A DNA stretch of 48,773 bases, from assembly GCA_002344345.1 (NCBI GenBank), contig DDTL01000036.1, positions 1 through 48,773 on the forward strand, given 5' to 3'. The first letter of the stretch is position 1, and each line of letters starts with the position of its first letter. Both the position numbers and the translations under genes were made by a program. Shown here one piece after another: positions 26,057-34,640 of this stretch. This DNA is from Saprospiraceae bacterium UBA2365. GTDB taxonomy: Bacteria; Bacteroidota; Bacteroidia; Chitinophagales; Saprospiraceae. Below the pieces are notes generated by a model. That model was not told where the DNA came from, did no database searches, and saw only the letters and a list, made by a program, of their open reading frames with translations.

Positions 26057-26467
26057 TCATTTTACTACATCAATATGGACTTCCTTTTCCGTCTGATTGC
26101 CTTCTTTGTCCGTCACTGAAATGTGAATATGGTATTCTCCGGTAGCTACATTTGACGGCACATCTATATGCTCATGCAAAAGTACATTTTTCAGATTATC
26201 CGAATAAATAATAACATTCGTATATTCCCAGGCAGGATTGGTTTGACCTGCATCCAGTTGCTCATCATGAATTTCAATTTCTATCTTTTGAATATATTTC
26301 TCGGCAACTATTTCAGCTTCGAAGTGGAAATCCTGTCCTAAATAGGCTGTTTTGGAGTTTTCCAAACCCAATTCCAGGTTATTGATTTCCGGAAACCCGG
26401 ATTTGGTACATGAAGAGATCATGAATACAACCGCTATAATGGATATAAATAATTTTACTTTGTTCAT
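26057..26467 (-). CDS. DUF4625 lipoprotein (2)
   Basis: A 136-residue exported protein with lipobox MISSC (Cys20). It shares the DUF4625 layout with its neighbour: TAYLGQDFHFEAEI, IEIEIHDEQ, a central LLHEHIDVPSNVATGEYHIHISVTD. It has fewer His than its paralogue but keeps HIHI. It starts 30 nt after the small CxxC membrane protein gene and so belongs to the TonB receptor transcript. Function unknown; a surface or periplasmic partner of the receptor is inferred from context. Confidence 0.8.
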   Translation of the reverse strand: MNKVKLFISIIAVVFMISSCTKSGFPEINNLELGLENSKTAYLGQDFHFEAEIVAEKYIQKIEIEIHDEQLDAGQTNPAWEYTNVIIYSDNLKNVLLHEHIDVPSNVATGEYHIHISVTDKEGNQTEKEVHIDVVK

Positions 26468-26497
26468 TTTATTGTATTGAAAAAATTAAAAAATTAA

Positions 26498-26857
26498 TTA
26501 AACAGGGTGTTGAAATCGTATTTGAAAGGAATAATCAGGCGGACCCCGGATAAATGCTTTGTTTTTGAAAGGTTTCGGGTGTGAAAAATAAAGGTATATA
26601 GGTTTTACGGGTGCAATGATTGCTTCATAAGGTGTTGACTGGATTTTTGCATCCAAAAACAAAGAAGCTAACATTCTGCATGCCAGGCAATCGGTTGAAG
26701 CCTCTTTATTCTGTGGGAATGAATGCTGGTTGGAACAGTGCGTTTGATCATGGAAATGAAGGTACTGGTGTGCACTTAAAAGCAGCAGATGAACGACCAG
26801 AAACATCCCAGTCGCTTTTCCGATCCACTTCTTTTTTATATGCATTTTATTTACCAT
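26498..26857 (-). CDS. Small membrane protein with CxxC and RGPP C-terminus
   Basis: A 119-residue protein with one hydrophobic segment (roughly residues 15-30), followed by a His/Cys-rich part (HQYLHFHDQTHCSNQH; DCLACRML) and a C-terminal FIRGPPDYSF. Its layout resembles DUF2946-type small proteins found beside copper or zinc transport genes: one membrane span, a CxxC and an R(A/G)PP end. The ATG at 26857 overlaps the TonB receptor stop by 11 nt; a second ATG at 26845 directly after that stop is as likely. It shares its layout with the gene at 29458. Confidence 0.7.
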   Translation of the reverse strand: MVNKMHIKKKWIGKATGMFLVVHLLLLSAHQYLHFHDQTHCSNQHSFPQNKEASTDCLACRMLASLFLDAKIQSTPYEAIIAPVKPIYLYFSHPKPFKNKAFIRGPPDYSFQIRFQHPV

Positions 26858-29261
26858 ACAGGCTCTTGTGGAATGGGATTTTTACGCTTAAACTGATATT
26901 CCTTCCTGCTTCAGGCAATGAAATCAACCTGTAATAACTGCCGTGATTCAAGTATCGGATATTGAATAAATTGCTGGCCACAACATACACATGCACGGAT
27001 TGACGATTGATCAAAAAACGTGCTCCGAAATTTAAACTCCAGACATTGTAAGCCGGCGTTTTTTGTTCAGGCGGTACTATACTGTTTTGCGCAGCACTCC
27101 ACAAAAATTCGATTCCGGCATATGGTTCTTTTAAGCATTTAAATGCTGGTAAATTATAATTTAAACTCAATAATACATTAGCTGGTGGTGAAAAGGGCAG
27201 GGGAAAGCCTTTTTTTTCTCCACTCAACTGCCTTGAGAAAATATATTCAGCTGTTGCACCGAGTTTTAAATATTTGTTCAATTTGATCTGGCTCTGGATC
27301 TCACCGCCCACCCTGAAAACCCGGGACTGGCGATAGTTAAACACCTGATTGCCAGCTCCATAGTAAATATCCATTTCATAGCCGGGGTTGAGATAGATAT
27401 AATTGGGGAAATAGTTTATAAAAGGACTAATCTGGACTGCCCAAAACCTTTTATTCCAATCCAATGAGATGTCCATTTGATATGAAATCTCCGGATTTAA
27501 ACTGGAATCTCCTTTTTCAAAGCTGAAATGGTGGTAATTTACACCATTGGATGCGAGTTCTTTGGGCGTTGGCATCCTATAGCTTTTGCCTATATTCACC
27601 TTCAAACCGAAATCATGTTTGTTATAAGACAGGCCCAGGCTGCCACTCCAGCTGCCAAAAAATCGGATGAGCTCAGGAGCCCGTTCTACAAATTCAAAAT
27701 TTGTGCTGGTGTCACTCTGCACCGGCGTTTGAAACCAATCTGAATACGCTCCTATATTTATCTGCCCTATATCATACCTTAACCCACCTGAAACTTGCAC
27801 TTGCTCGTTGAGTTTGTATTGATCCATTACATAAATTCCTGATAGCCATTGGGTAAATGCCGGTATGATAAAGCTGAACCCATCGATTTTATTATTTTGG
27901 AATTCAATATTTAAACCAACATTCAGTTCATTTTTTTTGCCTGTTATTATTTGCTGTCGCAGATTAGCTGAAAGTGTGTATTTATCAAAACCTCTTTCAA
28001 GGTCATCGGGAAAATCAGTCATTTCGGGCAATACATATGGCATATAACCATGACTTATATACTCATTGTATTCATCCCGGATATTTTTTTGAAAGCCCAA
28101 TTCCAAAAGTGTGGAGTGATCGCCATAAAAGTATTGTGTTCTGTTGATCAGTTTTAAATGATTAACTTCCTGTTTGGGAAATAAAACATCTCTATGCGAT
28201 GCAAAATGAGCAGCAGTATTCACTTTTCTGGGCTCGAGTCCATGTGCATGAGCAAACATTCCAGTGGTACTCATATTATCTGTTAAATAAAAAGCTGAGT
28301 GCAAGCTTTTACCCAGGTAACCCAGATTGATCTGAAAGCTCTGTTCGGTTCCGGCTGTATTGGTCAGTTTCCTGTCATTCAATGCAACCTTGTAGGTGTA
28401 AACATTTATCGTATCGGTCGGAACAGTCATATCCCCGTAATTTGTGACCGAATACCGGATGGCACTGAACCAGTTTGTTTTTCTTGCCTGAAGATTAAAA
28501 GAACCTGCCATCAATTGATTGTTTGCAGAGTAATGAAGCTCCGATGACCCGCTTAAGCTGTTTTTGTGTGGTATTGAATAGGATTTGATGTTGATTACAC
28601 CTGCCATTGCATCCGATCCGTACATAAGCGAAACAGGCCCCTTCAGAATCTCCAGTTCTTCAACTCCGAATTGATCGATTTCCAGACCATGATCGGCTCC
28701 CCATTGTTGAGATTCGTGTTTGATACCGTTTTCAGTGACCACTACCCTGTTGAATCCCATACCCCGGATAACGGGCTTTGATTGGCCTGACCCGATTTCC
28801 ATAGCGCTGATCCCGGGCAATTTATCCAGAGACTTCATCAAACTGCCTTGCTTGTTTCTTGTCAGATATTCGTTGGAAGCAATAGAAATATTAATGGTAC
28901 TTTCTTTTAGTTTTCTTTGTATATGGTCATCTGTTATGGTAATTTCATCCAGCAATTGTTGGTGTGGATGCAATACTATCTGAATGGGTTCTGATGGATA
29001 AGGATACTCCAGGTGAATACTTTGGGTTTGATATCCCAGAAAGGAAACGATGAATTCCTGACAAATTTTTTCTTTGCTGTTGATCACGAAACTGCCATCC
29101 GGTTCTGTTGTGGTGTTGAAACGAAAATCTCGTGTTACGACTGAAGCGCCTGGTAAAGGCAATCCGTCTTCATCTGTAACCCTGCCATACAATAAATGTT
29201 GGGCGGACAATGCATAAGCATTCAAGAAAAATAATAAAACTATAAATTTTTTAAACTGCAT
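26847..29261 (-). CDS. TonB-dependent outer-membrane receptor
   Basis: An 804-residue outer-membrane active transporter. Signal peptide 1-20 (ending ALSAQ), a carboxypeptidase-regulatory-like domain (HLLYGRVTDEDGLPLPGASV, about 22-105), a plug domain (about 115-235) with LPGISAMEIGSGQSKPVIRG and SLMYGSDAMAGVINI, then a 22-strand barrel ending in an aromatic residue-rich terminus. A loop contains a His-rich motif (FAHAHGLEPRKVNTAAHFASH), compatible with metal or metal-chelate binding. ATG 29261 gives a clean signal peptide; the frame continues 24 codons upstream into palindromic non-coding DNA. There is no adjacent SusD, which argues against glycan uptake. The substrate is inferred only from neighbours. 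Confidence 0.93.
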   Translation of the reverse strand: MQFKKFIVLLFFLNAYALSAQHLLYGRVTDEDGLPLPGASVVTRDFRFNTTTEPDGSFVINSKEKICQEFIVSFLGYQTQSIHLEYPYPSEPIQIVLHPHQQLLDEITITDDHIQRKLKESTINISIASNEYLTRNKQGSLMKSLDKLPGISAMEIGSGQSKPVIRGMGFNRVVVTENGIKHESQQWGADHGLEIDQFGVEELEILKGPVSLMYGSDAMAGVINIKSYSIPHKNSLSGSSELHYSANNQLMAGSFNLQARKTNWFSAIRYSVTNYGDMTVPTDTINVYTYKVALNDRKLTNTAGTEQSFQINLGYLGKSLHSAFYLTDNMSTTGMFAHAHGLEPRKVNTAAHFASHRDVLFPKQEVNHLKLINRTQYFYGDHSTLLELGFQKNIRDEYNEYISHGYMPYVLPEMTDFPDDLERGFDKYTLSANLRQQIITGKKNELNVGLNIEFQNNKIDGFSFIIPAFTQWLSGIYVMDQYKLNEQVQVSGGLRYDIGQINIGAYSDWFQTPVQSDTSTNFEFVERAPELIRFFGSWSGSLGLSYNKHDFGLKVNIGKSYRMPTPKELASNGVNYHHFSFEKGDSSLNPEISYQMDISLDWNKRFWAVQISPFINYFPNYIYLNPGYEMDIYYGAGNQVFNYRQSRVFRVGGEIQSQIKLNKYLKLGATAEYIFSRQLSGEKKGFPLPFSPPANVLLSLNYNLPAFKCLKEPYAGIEFLWSAAQNSIVPPEQKTPAYNVWSLNFGARFLINRQSVHVYVVASNLFNIRYLNHGSYYRLISLPEAGRNISLSVKIPFHKSLYGK

Positions 29262-29297
29262 CCGACAGTAGTTTAACTGATTAATGGAATTCTTTGT

Positions 29298-29356
29298 ACA
29301 ACATGTTGTGAAACAATTGTTTCTACAATCCATGAAACATCTTGTAAGTTGTAGAA
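29298..29356. promoter_or_regulatory. Cluster of three palindromes upstream of the TonB receptor
   Basis: ACAACATGTTGT (29298-29309) and GAAACAATTGTTTC (29310-29323) are adjacent perfect palindromes of 12 and 14 bp. TTCTACAA (29321-29328) and TTGTAGAA (29349-29356) are 8-bp inverted arms with a 20-nt spacer. They lie 37-95 nt before the receptor ATG, a good place for an operator of a dimeric repressor. Confidence 0.6.
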
Positions 29357-29457
29357 TTATTATATAGTTCCTTCGTTAAATCAGGCTTGGGGTGATAGAT
29401 TGAATTTTGACATCTTTCACCCGAGCGACAGAGAGAATTGTTTGGAAATCAAATTCG

Positions 29458-29898
29458 TTAAACAAGGGAAGGAGGAGCGCGTAATTGGTAGGATTTAATG
29501 ACCTGGAAAATATACTGGATGGACTGCAAAATTGTGATATCTTTGAAAAAGATCATTTCCCTTTTTTCAACAATGGGAATTTTTTGTGCATTGAAATCAA
29601 TGAAATGAAAACTGCAAATCGGGCATGTTTCCTCAATAGTGTTAAAATTGAAAGTGTTTTCTCCGGGATTTTCAGTTTGACCATTGCAATGTGTAGAATG
29701 ATGACAACAATGGTCTTTTTCAGAATTTTCACTTCCATGATGTAAGATGACATGCAAAGACTGTCCAAGGTAGGTTAATACAAAAACTACCAGTATGGAC
29801 AACGATATGTAATGATTTCTTTTCAAACGTCTGGAACAAATATATGCAATATACCCCTTACTTAAAAGCAATACATAAAATTCAGCATTAATAATCAA
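29458..29898 (-). CDS. Small membrane protein with CPIC motif and RAPP C-terminus
   Basis: A 146-residue protein with one or two hydrophobic segments (YISLSILVVFVLTYLGQ clearest), a Cys/His cluster (DHCCHHSTHC), a later ETCPICSFH and the C-terminal LRAPPSL. It shares with the gene at 26498 the order membrane span, Cys/His cluster, CxxC, R(A/G)PP end, although overall identity is low. It precedes the TonB receptor on the same strand. The first 25 residues before the hydrophobic segment are long for a signal anchor, so the true start may be an alternative codon downstream. A metal-handling role is inferred. Confidence 0.65.
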   Translation of the reverse strand: MIINAEFYVLLLSKGYIAYICSRRLKRNHYISLSILVVFVLTYLGQSLHVILHHGSENSEKDHCCHHSTHCNGQTENPGENTFNFNTIEETCPICSFHFIDFNAQKIPIVEKREMIFFKDITILQSIQYIFQVIKSYQLRAPPSLV

Positions 29899-29936
29899 AC
29901 AATTATTTAAGATTTTTGTTGCGGTACTCTAAAATA

Positions 29937-31580
29937 CTACTTTTCCGGATGTGAAAAAGTTAACTCATAAATGGTCTCTTTATTAGCGGCATTGGTAAAC
30001 AAAACCTTTTTCTGCGCTATAAAAGGCGTTTTGCTTTCTTCGTGTAGTTTTGTCAAAGTCTTTTCATATAATGCTTCATCATCTCTTTCAGTATACAGAT
30101 ATATTTTTTTTCCGGAAGAAATGATTTGCCCGGCATCAAAAGCTTGTCCCCAATATTTCAGCGTATTATCCCAGGTGAAATGATTATACACATTGGGATA
30201 CAATTTATTTAAAACAGGCGTGTATTCCAGTCGTTTTTCGTGTTTTGCCCAAACCTGACTGTAAGCAAGTATGTATTCAATAAACGGACAACCATAATTT
30301 TGAGTGGCAATAATTTTGTAACTGTTTTTGTCCAGTTGTTTAACCACATCCAGAGTCATCTTCCTGTTGACAATGTCGGTGCCCATCGCTTCATTTTTTA
30401 CCGGAAACCAATGGACGTTATTCCTGAATTGAATTAACAGCAAAACAAGGACGGCCCATTGAATACTTTTTGTGGTATTTTCTCCGGGAGCAATTTTTTT
30501 GAACATTTCAAATATCAGAAAGATCATCAATGGGGACAGCATCAATACTGGAATGAAATATCTGTGTGCGAAATGTTTTCCTACCATAACAAGCTGAATG
30601 ACAATGACGAGTATTACGGCGAGACTGACCAGACTGAGTTTTTTTTCAACTTTTTTTCTGAACCACCCGAGGTAAGCCAACAAAGTGACTATCAATATGG
30701 AAAACAGGATAAAGAAGTATTTTTCCAGGTTAAAGAGTTCATGAATATGGGATTTCAGCGCAACCGGATCCAGAATGTTGGATTCACCTGCACCATATTG
30801 GCCGCTATGCAAGAACAAAGATTTTATCCAGTTCCAAAAAATATCCCATTGCAAAGTAACTGGAAAAGCTATAATAAAAAACCCAAGTAATGAGAGCAAA
30901 ATAAACCTGATCTTTTGTTTCCAGTCCCCGACCAGGAAAAATGGCAGGATCCAAATAGGTAAAAAAGTCAATTTGATGGCCAATCCGAATGCAGCTATAA
31001 GCGAAAGAAGTAATACCTGTTTGTTGGTTACAGGTGAATTTTGTTTTAGAATAGACACGGTCATCACCATCAATAAAATCACGGGAAATGGCATCATCAA
31101 CTCAGGCGCAACCCGACCGATCAGATCAAACCAGATCAATGGGAGAAATGGAGCGGTTTGAAACAAAAGAGCCAGCAAAACGGAACCAGTGCTTTCAAAA
31201 ATTTTTTTTCCTGCATACAAAAGCAATACGGTCGTGAGTCCTGCAATCGTAAAACTGGTAACAGAAAGGTAAAAATCAGGATGTGCCAGAATATCTTCAA
31301 TATACACAGAAGGAGCTCCTCTTACCAGCCATATAATTCTGAAAAGTAAAGCCATAAGGATCTGTAAAGGCGTTCCCGGGTTGTCGATGTGAGCCAATTC
31401 AAGTGTTCCTTCAGAGAGATTCAATCCGCTCATAAAATAGATGTATTCCGGATCGCTGGACCTGAGGGACAAATCGCCTAAAAGCACTCTGAAATGTCTG
31501 GCTATCAGGAAGTAAACAGTTGGCAACAGGAAAATGGCGATCGTCCGGAGTTTGAATAGCCGTTCATAGATTTTTGGCAT
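29937..31580 (-). CDS. GT-C type membrane glycosyltransferase (PMT/ArnT-like)
   Basis: A 547-residue membrane protein with about 10-12 transmembrane helices and a soluble C-terminal part. The first periplasmic loop after helix 1 has SSDPEYIYFMSGLNLSEG and the later AHIDNPGTPLQ, giving the acidic residues typical of polyprenyl-phosphate-sugar dependent GT-C enzymes. It overlaps by 17 nt the upstream gene for a dolichyl-phosphate-mannose-synthase-like enzyme, which would supply its donor. The acceptor is unknown. Confidence 0.75.
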   Translation of the reverse strand: MPKIYERLFKLRTIAIFLLPTVYFLIARHFRVLLGDLSLRSSDPEYIYFMSGLNLSEGTLELAHIDNPGTPLQILMALLFRIIWLVRGAPSVYIEDILAHPDFYLSVTSFTIAGLTTVLLLYAGKKIFESTGSVLLALLFQTAPFLPLIWFDLIGRVAPELMMPFPVILLMVMTVSILKQNSPVTNKQVLLLSLIAAFGLAIKLTFLPIWILPFFLVGDWKQKIRFILLSLLGFFIIAFPVTLQWDIFWNWIKSLFLHSGQYGAGESNILDPVALKSHIHELFNLEKYFFILFSILIVTLLAYLGWFRKKVEKKLSLVSLAVILVIVIQLVMVGKHFAHRYFIPVLMLSPLMIFLIFEMFKKIAPGENTTKSIQWAVLVLLLIQFRNNVHWFPVKNEAMGTDIVNRKMTLDVVKQLDKNSYKIIATQNYGCPFIEYILAYSQVWAKHEKRLEYTPVLNKLYPNVYNHFTWDNTLKYWGQAFDAGQIISSGKKIYLYTERDDEALYEKTLTKLHEESKTPFIAQKKVLFTNAANKETIYELTFSHPEK

Positions 31581-32319
31581 GGAGGAAAATTTTATTTTTT
31601 AACAAACCCCATTTATGCAATCTGTATTGAATTGAAGTCTTTAATACACCCATACCATAAATGGAGCTGTTTTTAATATTGATACTGGAAGCGTCGTCAA
31701 AGTACTTAGTAGGGCAGGTGATTTCGGCAATTTCGAACCCTGCATTCCACAATTGGGAAAGCATTTGATTATCAAAAACAAAATTGTCTGAATTGGCTTC
31801 ATAATCTATGGATATCAATGCGCGGCGGGAAAAAGCACGGTATCCGGTGTGATATTCTGAAAGTTTTGCATTCAACAGGATATTTTGAGTCAGCGTGAGC
31901 AATCTGTTGGCTACATATTTGATCATCGGCATTCCTCCTTTGAGAGCACCTTTTCCAAGGATCCGCGATCCTAACACCACATCGTACAATCCAGAGGCAA
32001 TGAGATGAGACATGGATGGAATTAATTTTGGTGTATACTGATAATCCGGATGTAGCATAATGACAATATCCGCACCGATTTCGAGGGCTTTGTTGTAGCA
32101 GGTTTTTTGATTTCCTCCATACCCTTTGTTTTTCTCGTGTACGATGATGTGGTGAATGCCTAATTTTTTACCGATGGCAACTGTTTCATCATGGCTGAGG
32201 TCATCAACTAAGATTACCTCATCAACAATCGTAAAGTCGATTTCTTTATAGGTTATCTCGAGCGTTTTTGCTGCATTGTATGCTGGTAAAACCACAACTA
32301 TTTTTTTTCCTTCGATCAT
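31564..32319 (-). CDS. Family 2 glycosyltransferase, polyprenyl-phosphate sugar synthase type
   Basis: A 251-residue cytoplasmic GT-A enzyme: KIVVVLPAYNAAKTL, the nucleotide-binding ILVDDLSHDET (Asp39, Asp40), GYGGNQKTCYNKA and the metal-binding region LHPDYQYTP (Asp92), then SEYHTGYRAFSRRAL. These are the hallmarks of DPM1/DpgS-like synthases that transfer a sugar to undecaprenyl phosphate. There is no C-terminal membrane pair. I choose ATG 32319; a TTG seven codons upstream overlaps the -7 box. The stop overlaps the GT-C gene by 17 nt, so the pair is coupled. Confidence 0.9.
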   Translation of the reverse strand: MIEGKKIVVVLPAYNAAKTLEITYKEIDFTIVDEVILVDDLSHDETVAIGKKLGIHHIIVHEKNKGYGGNQKTCYNKALEIGADIVIMLHPDYQYTPKLIPSMSHLIASGLYDVVLGSRILGKGALKGGMPMIKYVANRLLTLTQNILLNAKLSEYHTGYRAFSRRALISIDYEANSDNFVFDNQMLSQLWNAGFEIAEITCPTKYFDDASSINIKNSSIYGMGVLKTSIQYRLHKWGLLKNKIFLHAKNL

Positions 32320-32641
32320 TGATTGGATTTTAACAGACAAATGTATAAAGAAAAGTCCTTGTTAAGTTTAAAAAAATTTAACTATTTAGCTCGCAGGGAT
32401 TTTAGTTTGCCAGAATACCCCCGTCATGTTGGAGACTATTATTCTGCTACAAACACTTGGTTTAATTGATTACGCAATAGACAATATCTGATAGCCCTGA
32501 ATCAAAACACTGCGTTAATTTCCATATCCAACTATGACCAGTTTCACCTTTAAGTAGTAAATGGTTTGTTTTAGTAGAAATAAGATTGCCTTGAGAAGAA
32601 CCAACGCTCTGTCAGCAAAAGAGCTATATCATAATGGTAGT
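32320..32641. other. Intergenic region between hbd and the glycosyltransferase pair
   Basis: It holds the -7 box of the glycosyltransferase gene (32338-32345) at one end. The rest has no open frame, hairpin or repeat that I can support. Positions near 32378-32406 weakly resemble the start of the 102-nt dispersed repeat but the match does not continue. Confidence 0.6.
32338..32345 (-). promoter_or_regulatory. Candidate -7 box for the glycosyltransferase pair
   Basis: TACATTTG on the minus strand matches TAnnTTTG and lies 19 nt before the ATG at 32319, giving a leader of about 12 nt. No obvious TTG upstream. Confidence 0.45.
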
Positions 32642-33529
32642 TTATTTAAATCGATCGGCTACTACCCATTCTTTGGTGCCATGTGTGTAATTGTAAAAGC
32701 CTGTTCCCGTTTTACGTCCTAGTTTTCCTGCAGTAACCATATTTACCATCAACGGACAAGGAGCATATTTCGGATTGCCAAAACCATCGTGCAAAACATT
32801 CAAAATAGACAGACAAACATCGAGTCCAATGAGATCGGCCAATTGTAACGGACCCATCGGATGAGCCATACCCAGCATCATAACAGTATCGATTTCCTGT
32901 ACACCGGCAACACCCTCATACAAAGTGTAGACCGCTTCATTGATCATCGGCATCAGGATACGATTGGCTACAAATCCGGGATAGTCATTCACCTCGACCG
33001 GTGTTTTGCCCAGTTTTTTAGAAATATCTACAATGGTCTGGCTGACATTCCCGTCTGTTTCGTATCCATTTACAATTTCTACCAATTTCATTACCGGTAC
33101 CGGGTTCATGAAATGCATACCGATCACTTTTCCGGGACGTTTGGTTACGGATGCTATTTTTGTGATGGAAATCGATGATGTGTTGCTGGCTAAAATGGCT
33201 TCTGCGGGAGCGAATTCATCGATTTGTTTAAATATTTTCAGTTTAAGATCGACATTTTCAGTAGCAGCTTCAACCACCAGATCTGCACGCTCAACTGATT
33301 GAGAGAGGTTTGTTGAGGTAATGATGTGAGCAAGCGTTTCGAATTTGTCCTGTTCAGTAATTTTTTCTTTAGCGATCATCCGATCCATATTAACAGTGAT
33401 CGTTTTAATGGCTTTGTCCAGGGCATTCTGATCAATGTCACAAAGAACAACGTCATATTGATGCATGGCAAAAACATGAGCAATGCCGTTGCCCATTGTT
33501 CCTGCTCCTATTACACAGATTTTTTTCAT
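32642..33529 (-). CDS. hbd: 3-hydroxybutyryl-CoA dehydrogenase
   Basis: The enzyme interconverts 3-hydroxyacyl-CoA and 3-oxoacyl-CoA with NAD(P). The 295-residue length is typical of the single-function family. The Rossmann motif GAGTMGNGIAHVF starts at residue 8; SNTSSISITKIA and GMHFMNPVPVMKLVEIV give the active-site Ser117/Asn116 region and the His139-Glu151 pair. The C-terminal domain contains PGFVANRILMPMINEAV. It stands alone; no thiolase or crotonase is adjacent, so whether it acts in fatty acid breakdown or butyrate/PHB-type metabolism is open. Confidence 0.95.
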   Translation of the reverse strand: MKKICVIGAGTMGNGIAHVFAMHQYDVVLCDIDQNALDKAIKTITVNMDRMIAKEKITEQDKFETLAHIITSTNLSQSVERADLVVEAATENVDLKLKIFKQIDEFAPAEAILASNTSSISITKIASVTKRPGKVIGMHFMNPVPVMKLVEIVNGYETDGNVSQTIVDISKKLGKTPVEVNDYPGFVANRILMPMINEAVYTLYEGVAGVQEIDTVMMLGMAHPMGPLQLADLIGLDVCLSILNVLHDGFGNPKYAPCPLMVNMVTAGKLGRKTGTGFYNYTHGTKEWVVADRFK

Positions 33530-33720
33530 ATGTTTATTATTGTTTATTTTTATGGCAGAAGAGAAATTTTCAAAAAAAATGGCTTACATCCGAAAAATTT
33601 AATACTTTTCAAATCGATTATTCCAACTCACATTAAATCAAACCCTTGATCAGTTTTGCTAAAGTCTCAGAAAAGCCTGCTTAAATTGAGTTCAATTCGC
33701 AACAAATTTAAGCAATCAAA

Positions 33721-33768
33721 ATGGAAAAAAGGCTGAACAATCAGGACTTTGTTCAGCCTTTTTTCCAT
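33721..33768. terminator. Bidirectional terminator with perfect 20-bp arms
   Basis: Positions 33721-33740 and 33749-33768 are exact reverse complements around the spacer TCAGGACT. The core GGCTGAACAA/TTGTTCAGCC is flanked by A6 on the left and T6 on the right, so it works as an intrinsic terminator on both strands. It lies about 55 nt after the hemD stop and is the likely end of the DUF4271-hemD transcript. Confidence 0.9.
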
Positions 33769-33823
33769 TTTTTGCCAATCTTGATTATCCGATCGTAATG
33801 ACTGGATTTTTATTAGTATGAGA

Positions 33824-34603
33824 TTATTTTTTATTTGAATGTTCCAGATACTGGTCGATAGCCATGGTCATGGATGGCGCCTTTTCTGTTGGAGCTAAAA
33901 TATTGACTTTCAATGATCTTTCTAGAGCTGCATCCTGAGTATGTTTCCCGAAAACGGCAATACGTGTATTATTTTGCTTGAAATCAGGAAAGTTCTCAAA
34001 AAGAGAAGCGATCCCTTGCGGGTTGAAAAAGCAAAGCATATCATAAGTGATATCGCTCAGATCAGACAGATCGGATGAAACAGTTTTATACATCATCACC
34101 TCAGTGAAATGAATGCCTTCACTTTCCAGAAAGCTGCACACTGTCTTACTTCTCAGATTGGAAGTTGGCAGTAAAAATTTTTCGTTGTCTTTATGCTTCA
34201 TAAAATAAGGGTGAAGGTCGTTGATCGTTTTTTGCCCCAGAAAGACTTTCCTTTTCCTATATACAATAAATTTCTGCAGATAATTTGCAACGGCTTCTGT
34301 GAGGCAAAAATACTTGGTAGTAGCCGGCATGGTCACCCGTTGTTCTTCGCAAATTCTGAAAAAGTGATCAACAGCATTTTTACTGGTTAAAATGATAGAA
34401 GTAAAATCATCCAGTTTTATTCTGTTTTTACGGAATTCCTTGTCTGTTACAGGATCAACCTGAATGAAGGGCCTGAAATCTATCTTAATATTCCATTTCG
34501 AAGCTAATTCACCAAAAGGAGAACTGTTAGAGCCTGGTTCTGGTTGAGATACTAAAATCGTCTTTACCGGTCTGAAATCCTGATTTGCTGCGTCTTTAAG
34601 CAT
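33824..34603 (-). CDS. hemD: Uroporphyrinogen-III synthase
   Basis: HemD closes and inverts ring D of hydroxymethylbilane in heme, siroheme and cobalamin synthesis. The 259 residues show the weakly conserved two-domain HEM4 fold: VKTILVSQPEPGSNSSPFGE at the start, SIILTSKNAVDHFFRI, a second-domain SDITYDMLCFFNPQGIASLF and RIAVFGKHTQDAALER. The S/TSxNAV and FFNPxGI motifs are the most diagnostic. The gene follows DUF4271 after 37 nt, an association I know from other Bacteroidota, and ends at a strong terminator. Confidence 0.88.
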   Translation of the reverse strand: MLKDAANQDFRPVKTILVSQPEPGSNSSPFGELASKWNIKIDFRPFIQVDPVTDKEFRKNRIKLDDFTSIILTSKNAVDHFFRICEEQRVTMPATTKYFCLTEAVANYLQKFIVYRKRKVFLGQKTINDLHPYFMKHKDNEKFLLPTSNLRSKTVCSFLESEGIHFTEVMMYKTVSSDLSDLSDITYDMLCFFNPQGIASLFENFPDFKQNNTRIAVFGKHTQDAALERSLKVNILAPTEKAPSMTMAIDQYLEHSNKK

Positions 34604-34640
34604 TCCAATATGCGGTGTTAATTAAAGAATAATTGTCTGA

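Noticed and set aside
32378..32406. Partial resemblance to the start of the 102-nt repeat
   Set aside because: About 22 of 29 positions match by hand, but the similarity does not extend beyond this part, so it may be chance.
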